Source of the DNA: a virus | Reading direction: 5' to 3' (one strand) | DNA length: 44,259 nt | Virus record (IMG/VR): IMGVR_UViG_3300044641_003958 | Span: 1-44,259 of that record | Part shown: piece after piece, positions 1 through 7,141 of the stretch | Layout: each line of letters begins with the position of its first letter | How positions within the stretch are numbered: the first letter of the stretch is position 1 | Notes under the pieces: generated by a model | What the model was told of the DNA's origin: nothing | Databases searched by the model: none | What the model saw: the letters and a program-made list of their open reading frames with translations, nothing else | Program-made: the position numbers and the translations under genes

Positions 1-73
1 AAGAAGACGAGCAGCTTGGAATTGGTTTCTTGTGGCAACTCTTTGGTCGTGACACTTCTTGGGTGCAAACAAG
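1..73 (+). repeat. Terminal direct overlap, left copy
   Basis: Bases 1-73 are identical to bases 44187-44259. The repeat lies inside a coding sequence that reads through perfectly when the copies are merged. It is therefore most simply an assembly overlap of a circular or terminally redundant molecule, not the physical phage end. Confidence 0.95.
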
Positions 74-299
74 CTACAACGGCAATTTCAGAAAGAACTA
101 CGCAGGTATCGGATACACCTACGACGCCGCTCGTAACGCCTTCATCCCGCCGCAGCCGTATCCGAGCTGGGTACTGGACGAGCAGACTTGCCAGTGGCGA
201 GCGCCAGTGCCTATGCCTGAGGACGGTGGGCCGTATGTGTGGGATGAAGATTCCCTTACATGGACTGCGGTAGATCAACCACAACCTTTAGTTGACTAA
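1..299 (+). CDS. Conserved cyanophage tail-region protein, C-terminal part
   Basis: This is the 3' part of a gene whose 5' end lies at 44099-44259. Joining the two across the 73-base terminal overlap gives one open frame of 128 residues beginning MAHYAQLDDQN and ending VDQPQPLVD. The protein is rich in Trp, Tyr and Pro (for example PYPSWVLDE and YVWDEDSLTW) and has no membrane segment. I recognise the general type as a small protein found beside fibre genes in many cyanophages, but its function is not established. It follows the Gly-rich fibre gene, so a role in the tail fibre or its assembly is inferred from position. In this window the frame has no start of its own; the first complete codon starts at base 3. 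Confidence 0.8.
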   Translation, partial: EDEQLGIGFLWQLFGRDTSWVQTSYNGNFRKNYAGIGYTYDAARNAFIPPQPYPSWVLDEQTCQWRAPVPMPEDGGPYVWDEDSLTWTAVDQPQPLVD

Positions 300-305
300 A
301 ACATT

Positions 306-512
306 ATGATTACCATCCTCGGGGTCAAGGTTTCTTATGAGACCTTGGCCTTTTTTGCTTTGTTCATTGCTTCTGAGTACCTCGGTCTAACTAAGAAGCG
401 CCGTTCCAACAGCGTTACCCAAGCCATCTCTATGGCAGCTGCATACTTCAGTAAGACTCGCACTGAAGACGATAAAATCCGTCGCCTGCGTCGGGCATTC
501 ACACGGAAGTAG
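306..512 (+). CDS. Small one-helix membrane protein, possible holin
   Basis: 68-residue protein with a hydrophobic segment at about residues 9-27 (YETLAFFALFIASEYLGL) followed by a strongly basic C-terminal half (KKRRSN, IRRLRRAFTRK). It lies 6 bases after the preceding stop and 4 bases before the endolysin start, so it is probably co-translated with the lysis genes. Size, single membrane segment, charged tail and location suggest a holin or other lysis accessory, but no diagnostic family motif is visible. The coiled-coil membrane protein at 1487-1723 is the competing holin candidate. Confidence 0.7.
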   Translation: MITILGVKVSYETLAFFALFIASEYLGLTKKRRSNSVTQAISMAAAYFSKTRTEDDKIRRLRRAFTRK

Positions 513-516
513 GCCA

Positions 517-1494
517 ATGGTTCTACTACCTGTCAAGCAATACTACGTTCAGACGGACTCTGCCACCAGGCACGGAGATCGCATGTGTTTTTCAAGCACT
601 TGTGCGATGGCAATCAAATATCTCCGTCCTGACGCCCTACTCGGTAGTAACGCTGATGATGACTACCTCCGTACCGTATTGAAGTACGGAGATACAACTG
701 AATACACTGCTCACATCAAAGCTTGCAAGGACTACGGCATCACTGCCACCTTCTACAAGAATGGAACCAAACAAGCTCTTCTAAGCGAACTGAAGAACGG
801 CTACCCCACAGCCACAGGCATCCTTCATCGAGGCCACGCTTCAGCACCCCGTGGTGGTGGCCACTGGATGCTTCTCATTGGTGATGAAGGTGGGAAGGGT
901 GTCTTCCACGATCCATACGGTGAGATGGATAACGTCAACGGTGGCTACGTCACTGTTGGCTCCGGTGGTAAGGAAGTCCGTTACTCCTGGGTCAATTGGC
1001 TAAAGCGTTGGGAAGTAGAAGGCGCTCGTACTGGTTGGTTCATGACCTTCCGAGTTACCGCTACCCCAACACCAAAGGTCGCTACTGCTAACACCTGGGA
1101 TGGAGTCAAAGCTGCTGCTAAAGCTGCTGGTGCCAAGTTCCCTGAAGTAGTCGCTGCTCAATGGGCTCTGGAGTCTGGGTATGGCAAGCACACCTCAGGC
1201 ACACATAACTACTTTGGTCTAAAAGGTAAGAACGACGAAGGCTCCCTTGTTGCAACGACTGAGTTTGTCGGTGGCATGGAGATCAAAACCGATGCTCGCT
1301 TCAAGAACTTCCCGTCCCTTGATGCCTGCATTACATACCTTGTGGATCTCTGGTACAAGGACTACAAAGACATGAAAGGTGTCAACCGTGCTTCCACGCC
1401 TGAGGAGTGCGCTGAACTGTTGGTAAAGGAAGGATATGCAACAGACCCACTGTATGCCACCAAAATCCAACGCATCCTAAAGGAGCATGATTGA
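517..1494 (+). CDS. Endolysin: C39-like peptidase plus glucosaminidase domain
   Basis: 325-residue bimodular peptidoglycan hydrolase. Residues about 5-165 look like a C39-type papain-fold peptidase: candidate catalytic Cys24 in DRMCFSSTCAM, His116 in GHWMLLIGDE and Asp132 in FHDPYGE. After a linker rich in Thr, Ala and Pro (about 170-190), residues about 195-325 match the phage glucosaminidase/muramidase fold, with the probable catalytic Glu in AAQWALESGYGKH and the usual NYFGLKG motif. T7 lyses with a small amidase instead, so this is a different lysis enzyme. There is no signal peptide, so export would depend on a holin. The last 8 bases overlap the next gene. Domain calls are by motif reading; which domain is the active one is not known. 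Confidence 0.88.
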   Translation: MVLLPVKQYYVQTDSATRHGDRMCFSSTCAMAIKYLRPDALLGSNADDDYLRTVLKYGDTTEYTAHIKACKDYGITATFYKNGTKQALLSELKNGYPTATGILHRGHASAPRGGGHWMLLIGDEGGKGVFHDPYGEMDNVNGGYVTVGSGGKEVRYSWVNWLKRWEVEGARTGWFMTFRVTATPTPKVATANTWDGVKAAAKAAGAKFPEVVAAQWALESGYGKHTSGTHNYFGLKGKNDEGSLVATTEFVGGMEIKTDARFKNFPSLDACITYLVDLWYKDYKDMKGVNRASTPEECAELLVKEGYATDPLYATKIQRILKEHD

Positions 1495-1723
1495 AGCCAT
1501 TGTATCTGGCACAGTTGCTGTCTTTACAGCTGTTGTAGCCCTACATTCTCGAATGCACAATCGTATAGCCGAAGTCGATAAGCGTATTGACAGGGTTGAA
1601 CTACGAATTGCAGAGAAATACGTACAACGCGAAGAACTCTCCTCTGCGCTCCAGAAGATGGAAGACCACATGGTGCGGATTGAAGGAAAGCTAGATAAGC
1701 TCATTTTTAATGAAAAAGTGTAG
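1487..1723 (+). CDS. Membrane-anchored coiled-coil protein, holin- or spanin-like
   Basis: 78 residues: an N-terminal hydrophobic segment (about 4-20, IVSGTVAVFTAVVALHS), then a long charged amphipathic helix (about 25-75) with heptad-like spacing (IAEVDKRIDRVELRIAEKY ... MEDHMVRIEGKLDKLI). It starts inside the last codons of the endolysin (ATG overlapping the stop region). In T7 the holin gene 17.5 and the small terminase gene 18 follow the fibre; this gene occupies the holin slot just upstream of the small terminase. Holin or i-spanin-like roles are both compatible. The assignment rests on topology and position only. Confidence 0.7.
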   Translation: MIEAIVSGTVAVFTAVVALHSRMHNRIAEVDKRIDRVELRIAEKYVQREELSSALQKMEDHMVRIEGKLDKLIFNEKV

Positions 1724-1877
1724 ATACTGCCATCAAATAGGAATAGTGCGTGTGTTGCTCTGTAGCAAATGCAATATTGCACTTGGATTGATTGACGACC
1801 AGATTGAAACACTGGCAAACCTAATAAGTTATTTAAATCATGGCAATCAAACAAAAAGCCACCGAGGATCGCTTTAA
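1710..1877 (+). pseudogene. Mini fragment of an endonuclease VII-like zinc protein
   Basis: A 55-codon frame overlaps the ends of both neighbours. It reads MKKCRYCHQIG, then VLLCSKCNIALGLIDDQIE and TLANLISYL. This matches the C-terminal zinc-finger signature of the recombination endonuclease VII family (GLLCxxCNxGLGLxKDDPxxLxxAxxYL), as in the intact gene at 3837-4199 (GLLCDSCNRGIGLLKDDPR). The central DHDH catalytic segment is missing, and only CxxC ... CxxC pairs are left. It therefore looks like an internally deleted remnant, or a micro zinc-finger protein kept in frame. The frame is intact and the start overlaps the previous gene's end in a translation-coupling arrangement. Confidence 0.55.
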
Positions 1878-2103
1878 CCACCTCCATAACATCCTCACCG
1901 AAACACTTATCCAACGGATTGAGTCTGGTGAAGCCACACCTGCAGAACTTAAAGCGGCTGCAGACTGGCTAACTAAAAATGACATCAACGGCATTGCTGT
2001 TGAAGGTTCCCCTCTTGATCAACTTGCAAGCATTCTTCCCAAGATCGATCCAGACCTAGTAAGGAGTCGAATGAATGGCACGAGACTGGAAAGCCGAGTA
2101 TAA
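1840..2103 (+). CDS. terS: Terminase small subunit (T7 gp18-like DNA maturase A)
   Basis: 87 residues, close to the 89 of T7 gp18. The N-terminal region (FNHLHNILTETLIQRIESGE) followed by ATPAELKAAADWLTKNDING is the pattern of small terminases of T7-like cyanophages, with a helical DNA-binding or oligomerisation region and an acidic C-terminal part (SILPKIDPDL). It recognises concatemeric DNA and works with the large subunit at 4144-5913. Four genes separate the two subunits here, three of them nucleases or unknowns. The 3' end overlaps an HNH endonuclease by 29 bases. Confidence 0.85.
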   Translation: MAIKQKATEDRFNHLHNILTETLIQRIESGEATPAELKAAADWLTKNDINGIAVEGSPLDQLASILPKIDPDLVRSRMNGTRLESRV

Positions 2104-2320
2104 AGCTCGCGCCACATACCTTAAAGATTACCGTCGTGCTCATAAAAAAGAAGATGCTGCACGGCATCGAGCACGGCGTTCAATGGGTGATATCCCAGCT
2201 GGTCACGAAGTAGACCACAAAGATAATAACCCGATGAATAACTCATCCGATAACCTTCGGATCATTCCACGTAAAGCTAATCGTGCAAAGGGAGCACGAA
2301 AGACCAACGCTCAACGATGA
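2075..2320 (+). CDS. HNH endonuclease
   Basis: 81 residues, very basic. The HNH core is readable: PAGHEVDHKDNNPMNNSSDN provides the His-Asp-His-type first motif and central Asn, followed by LRIIPRKANRAKG. The N terminus MARDWKAEYKARA is basic and probably contacts DNA. It overlaps the small terminase by 29 bases and its stop overlaps the next nuclease start (ATGA). Such small enzymes are either free-standing homing endonucleases or packaging-associated nicking enzymes in phages; which applies here is not decided by sequence. Confidence 0.85.
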   Translation: MARDWKAEYKARATYLKDYRRAHKKEDAARHRARRSMGDIPAGHEVDHKDNNPMNNSSDNLRIIPRKANRAKGARKTNAQR

Positions 2321-2646
2321 CTCCCCTTCTTCCCTCGCCTGATCACTATCTCCACAACCTAATAACGATGACAAGCTCTGAAGCAAAGAGGCTACACCGT
2401 CGTGCAATTAAAGAACACTTTAACTGTCAATGTGTTTACTGTGGATTAACTTATGAATCTGATCAACTCACTCTTGACCACGTCCGTCCTCGTTGCTTTG
2501 GCGGACCAACACTTACAAGCAACCTTGTACCGTCCTGCAAGAAGTGTAATCAGGCAAAGGGAAGCAACGACTGGCTTTCGTGGATGAGAGCAACATTCGG
2601 GGAAAACCCACTAAAAGAACAACTCATTCTATCTTGGATTAAGTAA
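2317..2646 (+). CDS. HNH endonuclease with CxxC zinc motif
   Basis: 109 residues. The motif order is CQCVYCGLTYESDQLTLDH ... VRPRCFGG ... SNLVPSCKKCNQAKGS, which is the classic zinc-bound HNH nuclease (CxxC, LTLDHV, N-x-V-P-S-C-xx-CN). The ATG at 2317 overlaps the previous stop; an internal ATG at 2368 (MTSSEAKRLHRR) is an equally reasonable start because the first 17 residues are not conserved-looking. It forms a tandem pair with the preceding nuclease between the terminase genes. It could act in trans on the capsid-gene intron site, but that is speculation. Confidence 0.88.
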   Translation: MTPLLPSPDHYLHNLITMTSSEAKRLHRRAIKEHFNCQCVYCGLTYESDQLTLDHVRPRCFGGPTLTSNLVPSCKKCNQAKGSNDWLSWMRATFGENPLKEQLILSWIK

Positions 2647-2651
2647 TTATT

Positions 2652-3758
2652 ATGGCTCCGAAAATCACCTCCTCCAGCAATCGGTCTAAGCGCAAGCCCG
2701 CCTCTCCTAAACCCATCACTACTTCCAAGGGTCGGGGAAACCGCGCTTCCGTGTCACAAGCAACTGTGACTAATTCCGGCTCTCGTCCTCGGAACACTGG
2801 AGCAAAAGTCACCAACAGCAGCCAGCGCACTAACACCGGTAGTGCTCCTGTATCCGGTACTTCTCGCCCTGCTCTGCCTCCTGGTCAAAAGGGTGGAGCA
2901 CTTGCTAAGCCGAACCCCACAGCTAAACCGCAGCTGACTGGAACTCGTCCTGCTGGACTGCTTCCTGGTGGAACCGGTGGTGCAGACACAGTTCGTGGAA
3001 GCGGTGTACGTACTGGACGTCCTGGAGCATCTCGTCCTGCGCTTCCCTCCTCGGTGTCCGGTAGTGCTGTTAAATCTGCAGTCAAAGGCGCTGGTGGTCT
3101 CCGTGCCGGTCTGATCGGAATGGTTGCAGCACCCGTCGTCGATGAAATCGGTCGTCGTGCTGGTACTGCTCTTGGTAATTCCATTCGTCAAGCAGCAACC
3201 CCTCAACGCACCGGCACCAGCTCGGGTCGTACTGGTCGTGGTGGTACTACTGCTGATCGCAACAACTCCCAAACCAACGCCACTGCTGGTCGCTACATCC
3301 CCGGTAGCCAGCAAGTACGTCCGCCTGCACCCAAGCCGACACCCAAGCCCACCTCCAGCACTGGTGGCACCCCTACCCGCGCTCAATCCACCCAACAACG
3401 GGCTACCCAAGCACCCCGCAGCTCCAACAGCGGTGGTACGACCTCCACGCCACGCCGGAACACCTCATCTCCCACCATGCCCAGCGTGGTCAAGGAACGC
3501 CGCGTATCCGCATCTACCGCTAACCGTGAGTCCGGTAACTACGGAACCAGCCGTACCAACAACCCACTGATGAGCGATCTGAAGGCGGGCATGGAACGTC
3601 GTGAACAGAGTCGTGCTGATAAAGCCATCTCCGAAGGTAAGGCAAGCCGTGCTGAGTACAACCGCACCTCACCTCCTGAAGTAGCAGCTAAAGCCAAGGA
3701 GAACTTCGACAAGCTTTCTGATAAAGAGAAGAAGCGGGTCAAAGAGCGTTACAGCTGA
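2652..3758 (+). CDS. Basic low-complexity Ser/Thr/Pro/Gly-rich protein
   Basis: 368 residues, dominated by Ser, Thr, Pro, Gly, Arg and Ala, strongly basic and probably disordered. The only segment with normal composition is about residues 138-180 (SAVKSAVKGAGGLRAGLIGMVAAPVVDEIGRRAG, quoted in part: GLIGMVAAPVVDEIGRRAG), an amphipathic helix that may touch membrane. The C terminus is helical and charged (ENFDKLSDKEKKRVKERYS). No known family is recognised. Its place between the terminase genes, and the resemblance in style to the low-complexity protein before the portal (23319-24098), suggest a virion or DNA-binding packaging accessory. A hairpin terminator follows directly. Confidence 0.75.
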   Translation: MAPKITSSSNRSKRKPASPKPITTSKGRGNRASVSQATVTNSGSRPRNTGAKVTNSSQRTNTGSAPVSGTSRPALPPGQKGGALAKPNPTAKPQLTGTRPAGLLPGGTGGADTVRGSGVRTGRPGASRPALPSSVSGSAVKSAVKGAGGLRAGLIGMVAAPVVDEIGRRAGTALGNSIRQAATPQRTGTSSGRTGRGGTTADRNNSQTNATAGRYIPGSQQVRPPAPKPTPKPTSSTGGTPTRAQSTQQRATQAPRSSNSGGTTSTPRRNTSSPTMPSVVKERRVSASTANRESGNYGTSRTNNPLMSDLKAGMERREQSRADKAISEGKASRAEYNRTSPPEVAAKAKENFDKLSDKEKKRVKERYS

Positions 3759-3776
3759 TCCTTAACTCACCCTCTT

Positions 3777-3818
3777 AGCCCCCTGTACGCCCCTGCAGCA
3801 CGCCTGTGGGGGCTTCTT
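3777..3818 (+). terminator. Hairpin terminator after the low-complexity gene
   Basis: AGCCCCC at 3777-3783 is fully complementary to GGGGGCT at 3808-3814, followed by TCTT. The loop is long (24 nt) and the T-run weak, so termination may be partial. Confidence 0.55.
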
Positions 3819-3836
3819 AATGTCTTATACCGTGCA

Positions 3837-4199
3837 ATGAAACAATGCCGCTCCTGCGGCGTAGAGAAGCCTTATAGCGAGTTCCACAAACGTAGCGATA
3901 CTGGTAGACATCAGAATGCCTGCAAAGAGTGTTATCACAGCGCTCAGATGAATAGAAACTATGGAATAACGCTGCGGGACTACGACCGTATGTACGAGGA
4001 GCAGGATGGCTTGTGTGCTATCTGCCGCCTCCCTCAGACCTCTAAACGAAACACCCGATTCTGTGTAGATCACGACCACGACACCGGGCAAGTGCGTGGA
4101 CTCCTTTGTGATTCCTGCAATCGTGGAATAGGATTACTTAAAGATGACCCACGACTCCTCGATAACGCAGCAAAATACCTTAGATCTTTTAAAGAATGA
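3837..4199 (+). CDS. Recombination endonuclease VII family nuclease
   Basis: 120 residues. N-terminal CRSCGVEKPYSEFHK with a second CxxC (CKECYHSAQMNRNYGIT), then YEEQDGLCAICRLPQ, the catalytic CVDHDHDTGQVRGLLCDSC and NRGIGLLKDDPRLLDNAAKY. This is the complete endonuclease VII/HNH arrangement (zinc Cys pairs flanking DHDH). T4 endonuclease VII resolves branched DNA during packaging; many phage relatives are free-standing homing enzymes. The gene overlaps the large terminase by 56 bases and ends with a helical LRSFKE tail. A broken relative lies at 1710-1877. Confidence 0.9.
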   Translation: MKQCRSCGVEKPYSEFHKRSDTGRHQNACKECYHSAQMNRNYGITLRDYDRMYEEQDGLCAICRLPQTSKRNTRFCVDHDHDTGQVRGLLCDSCNRGIGLLKDDPRLLDNAAKYLRSFKE

Positions 4200-5913
4200 C
4201 TTTAAGATCTTTCTTCAAGCAATCTGGGCGCAGCTTGACCTCCCAACACCTACACGAGCCCAGTATGCAATTGCCGATTACCTGCAATATGGTCCAAAAC
4301 GGCTGATGGTCCAGGCTTTTCGTGGTGTTGGAAAGTCGTGGATTACCGCTGCATTTGTTCTTTGGACACTTTTTAAGGACAATGACAAGAAAGTCATGGT
4401 CATAAGTGCGTCAAAAGAGCGCGCCGACAACTTCAGCATCTTCTGTCAAAAGCTAATTGTTGAGACACCTTGGCTGCGCCATATGCAGCCCAAGTCAGAC
4501 ACAGCACGATGGTCACGAATTAGCTTTGATATCAACTGCGCCCCTCACCAAGCACCTTCAGTTAAGAGTGTTGGTGTGACTGGCCAGTTGACTGGCTCTC
4601 GTGCTGACTTGATGATTCTTGATGACGTAGAGGTTCCCTCCAATAGCCTCACAGAAATGATGAGGGAGAAGCTTTTGCAGCTATGTACAGAAGCAGAGTC
4701 TATTCTCACACCAAAAAAGGATTCCCGGATCATGTACCTGGGAACACCTCAAACAACTTTCACGATTTACCGTCGCCTAGCTGAACGCAACTACCGTCCG
4801 TTCGTCTGGCCTGCCCGCTACCCACGCAAAGACAAGCTTACTCAATACGAAGGTCTTCTTGCTCCGCAGATTATTGAAGACATCGAGATGGGGGTTGACG
4901 AGTGGTCCCCTACCGATCCTGATCGTTTTAGGGATGATGACCTACTGGAGCGAGAGGCCGCAATGGGTCGGTCAAACTTCATGCTCCAGTTCCAACTGGA
5001 CACAGCCCTGAGTGACGCTGAGAAGTTCCCACTTAAGTTCAGCGATCTTGTGGTGACATCAGTCAACCCAACACAGGCACCTGATGCTGTGGTGTGGTGT
5101 TCGGATCCACGGAATGTCCTGCGTGATCTCCCCACCGTTGGTCTACCGGGTGACTACTTCTACTCCCCCATGCAACTCCAGGGAGAATGGTCCGACTACA
5201 CCGAAACTATCTGCTCCATTGACCCCTCTGGTCGAGGTACTGACGAAACAGCAGCTACATACATCTCACAAAAGAATGGCTTTCTCTACGTTCACGAAGT
5301 ACGAGCGTATCGCGACGGTTATAGCGATAACACACTTCTTGACATCTTGCGTGGGTGTAAGCGTTACAACGTCTCAAAGCTTCTCATCGAAACTAACTTC
5401 GGTGATGGCATCGTCGCAGAACTTTTCAAAAAACACCTGCAACAGACCAAACAAGCCATAGCGGTGGAAGAGGTCCGTGCAAACGTCCGTAAGGAAGACC
5501 GGATCATCGATGCCCTAGAACCTGTGATGAACCAACACCGCCTCATCATTGACCGTGGTGTGGTGGAGTGGGACTACGCCTCCAATAAAGATGCAGCACC
5601 TGAGGAACGGCTTCTGTACATGCTCTTCTATCAGATGAGTCGCATGTGTCGTGAAAAGGGAGCTATCCGACATGACGACAGATTGGACTCCCTTGCCCAG
5701 GGGGTCAAATACTTCACTGACGCGATGGGTATCAGCGCCTATGAAGCCGTCAAACAAAAGCGGATGGATGACTGGCAAGACCTTCTCCAGACCTTCCTAG
5801 ACGACCCCCAGAGCGCCGCTAACCACATGGTCATGGGGTTTGACCTGGAGATGCGTCAAAAGGCTCGTGGGGCCTCCAAAGGGGCACTTCCGACGTGGGT
5901 GAACCTGAGGTAA
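4144..5913 (+). CDS. terL: Terminase large subunit (T7 gp19-like)
   Basis: 589 residues, against 586 in T7 gp19. The ATPase part carries Walker A QAFRGVGKSW (Gly61 to Ser65, Lys64) and Walker B DLMILDDVEV with the adjacent acidic residues. The C-terminal nuclease begins with CSIDPSGRGTDETA, followed by LIETNFGDGI and a late DDRLDSLAQG acidic site, as in RNase H-like terminase nucleases. It pumps DNA into the prohead through the portal and cuts concatemers. The start at 4144 lies inside the endonuclease VII gene and gives the usual length. It is the last gene before an AT-rich non-coding stretch, as expected for the right end of a T7-like genome. Confidence 0.95.
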   Translation: MTHDSSITQQNTLDLLKNDFKIFLQAIWAQLDLPTPTRAQYAIADYLQYGPKRLMVQAFRGVGKSWITAAFVLWTLFKDNDKKVMVISASKERADNFSIFCQKLIVETPWLRHMQPKSDTARWSRISFDINCAPHQAPSVKSVGVTGQLTGSRADLMILDDVEVPSNSLTEMMREKLLQLCTEAESILTPKKDSRIMYLGTPQTTFTIYRRLAERNYRPFVWPARYPRKDKLTQYEGLLAPQIIEDIEMGVDEWSPTDPDRFRDDDLLEREAAMGRSNFMLQFQLDTALSDAEKFPLKFSDLVVTSVNPTQAPDAVVWCSDPRNVLRDLPTVGLPGDYFYSPMQLQGEWSDYTETICSIDPSGRGTDETAATYISQKNGFLYVHEVRAYRDGYSDNTLLDILRGCKRYNVSKLLIETNFGDGIVAELFKKHLQQTKQAIAVEEVRANVRKEDRIIDALEPVMNQHRLIIDRGVVEWDYASNKDAAPEERLLYMLFYQMSRMCREKGAIRHDDRLDSLAQGVKYFTDAMGISAYEAVKQKRMDDWQDLLQTFLDDPQSAANHMVMGFDLEMRQKARGASKGALPTWVNLR

Positions 5914-5961
5914 CCCCAAAAAACCACCCCAGTCATACCAAGGGATCTGGCTGATAACGGA

Positions 5962-5973
5962 CTATAACGGGGG
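5962..5973 (+). promoter_or_regulatory. Candidate phage promoter-like site CTATAACGGGGG
   Basis: CTATAACGGGGG here and CTATAGCGGGGG at 7130-7141 differ by one base; both stand in non-coding DNA and both are followed at once by a G-run/C-run hairpin. The CTATA/G-run form recalls the start-site part of T7-type promoters. The upstream halves are not alike, so this is a candidate only. Confidence 0.35.
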
Positions 5974-5975
5974 AT

Positions 5976-6017
5976 GGGGGATCACTCGTCTTCGTAAACG
6001 AAGCCAAGCAATCCCCC
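5976..6017 (+). terminator. Strong hairpin downstream of the large terminase
   Basis: GGGGGAT at 5976-5982 pairs with ATCCCCC at 6011-6017, and CTTCG TAAA CGAAG (5990-6003) forms an inner hairpin. A second GGGGGAT at 5969-5975 could pair in the alternative. There is no T-run, so it may be an RNA processing or end-protection structure instead of an intrinsic terminator. Confidence 0.5.
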
Positions 6018-6304
6018 ACTATCACCTCCGGTACTTAAAAAGGAGACAAGGTAGACACAGTAGACAAGATTAGTAAAGATGTAGTTTACTAAGTTATACT
6101 ATGTTAAACCTAGTTGTACCTAGTTAAACCCATACGGTTAATGATTGGTTGATCAATGAGTCATTCATTAAATTAATCAATCAATTATACCTTACTAATC
6201 CTTTCTTTCTTTAATTAACTAAATAAGTAAAATTAATAAGATAACTAATTAATTCAACAAGAGTCTTACCTAAGGTTACGCCAACAATAGGTATTACTAA
6301 GTAT

Positions 6305-6991
6305 ATGGTAACCACGTCCTTTGTACCCCCTTCATTTCCCTTGGCATCTTCTCACGTTGTACGTCTTGTACACATCACTCCTAACTCTGAAGAACTAATC
6401 TCTTACATGGCTAGGGTATCCAATCCCTCCAATCAAACAAACACTGAGACCAGTGCTAAACTAATTAAATACCTTATCAACCATAACCATTGGTCTCCAT
6501 TTGAAATGGTGAACATGTGTGTGGAGATTCATACTACTCGGTCTATTGCTGCACAGATCCTTCGGCATCGGAGCTTTTCTTTTCAAGAGTTCAGTCAACG
6601 GTATGCTGATGTCACTACTATTGGTACTCCCATTATTCCAGCACTACGGAGACAGGATCTGAAGAATAGGCAGAACAGTATTGATGATCTGAGTACTGAG
6701 AAGAAAGAGATCTTCTTTCGACGTATTGGTCAACTGTTTGCTGAGTCAGAAGACCTGTACCGAGAGATGGTGAGTAGTGGTGTGGCTAAGGAGTGTGCTC
6801 GGGATGTGTTGCCTATGTCGTCTCCGTCTAGGTTGTATATGAATGGGACGATCAGGTCTTGGTTGCATTATTGTGATTTGAGGACTGGGAATGGGACGCA
6901 ACGGGAGCATGCAGTGATTGCTGGTCAGGTTCAGGACTTGTTGTATGGACATGTTCCGAATGTGTGTGGTGCGATGTGGTCTAACGATTGA
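6305..6991 (+). CDS. thyX: Flavin-dependent thymidylate synthase ThyX
   Basis: 228 residues. The ThyX signature RHRx7S is present as RHRSFSFQEFS (Arg87-His88-Arg89 to Ser97) followed by QRY. Other family features are HNHWSPFEMV near residue 61 and RSWLHYCDLRTGNGTQ with REHAVIAGQV near the C terminus. The enzyme makes dTMP from dUMP using methylenetetrahydrofolate and FAD, supplying phage DNA synthesis together with the RNR. The gene stands alone, with non-coding DNA on both sides, just beyond the terminase and away from the other nucleotide genes. The last third uses noticeably G-ending codons (for example around 6770-6960), unlike the 5' part. Confidence 0.95.
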   Translation: MVTTSFVPPSFPLASSHVVRLVHITPNSEELISYMARVSNPSNQTNTETSAKLIKYLINHNHWSPFEMVNMCVEIHTTRSIAAQILRHRSFSFQEFSQRYADVTTIGTPIIPALRRQDLKNRQNSIDDLSTEKKEIFFRRIGQLFAESEDLYREMVSSGVAKECARDVLPMSSPSRLYMNGTIRSWLHYCDLRTGNGTQREHAVIAGQVQDLLYGHVPNVCGAMWSND

Positions 6992-7129
6992 TTAGAGGCG
7001 TCTAGAAGGGCCTAGAAGGTGGGTGGAGTGGGTGTTGGGTGTCTTTGTACGTCTTGCCTAGTTCATAGGTCTTCTAGGTCATTCTGGATGGGCTGATTAG
7101 TTTTCGGAATAAATTTGTGAAGGGATTCG

Positions 7130-7141
7130 CTATAGCGGGGG
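7130..7141 (+). promoter_or_regulatory. Candidate phage promoter-like site CTATAGCGGGGG
   Basis: Second copy of the site at 5962-5973 with one difference. The G-run is followed by CGCCCATAGA and a C-run (7152-7157), which would form a hairpin at the start of any transcript. It lies about 290 bases upstream of the first early gene. Confidence 0.35.

Larger units (their letters stand above)
5914..6304 (+). other. AT-rich non-coding region, probable genome-end or origin region
   Basis: 391 bases without a convincing gene. The first 110 bases are G/C-rich and hold a promoter-like site (5962-5973) and a strong hairpin (5976-6017). The rest is very AT-rich, with short repeated words (CCTAGTT twice near 6108-6125, many TTAAT/AATTAA steps around 6165-6260). 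In T7 the terminal repeat and right end follow gene 19 directly, so the physical ends or a replication origin are likely here. This is inferred from position; no terminal repeat can be recognised. Confidence 0.55.

Noticed and set aside
1-73. Physical direct terminal repeat of the phage
   Set aside because: The repeat is inside a coding sequence and merges perfectly, and T7-like terminal repeats lie beyond terL; it is best seen as an assembly overlap.
2754-3570. Long alternative frames within the low-complexity gene
   Set aside because: Repetitive G/C-rich coding DNA keeps other frames open; the frame at 2652-3758 alone has a sensible start, charged helical end and terminator.
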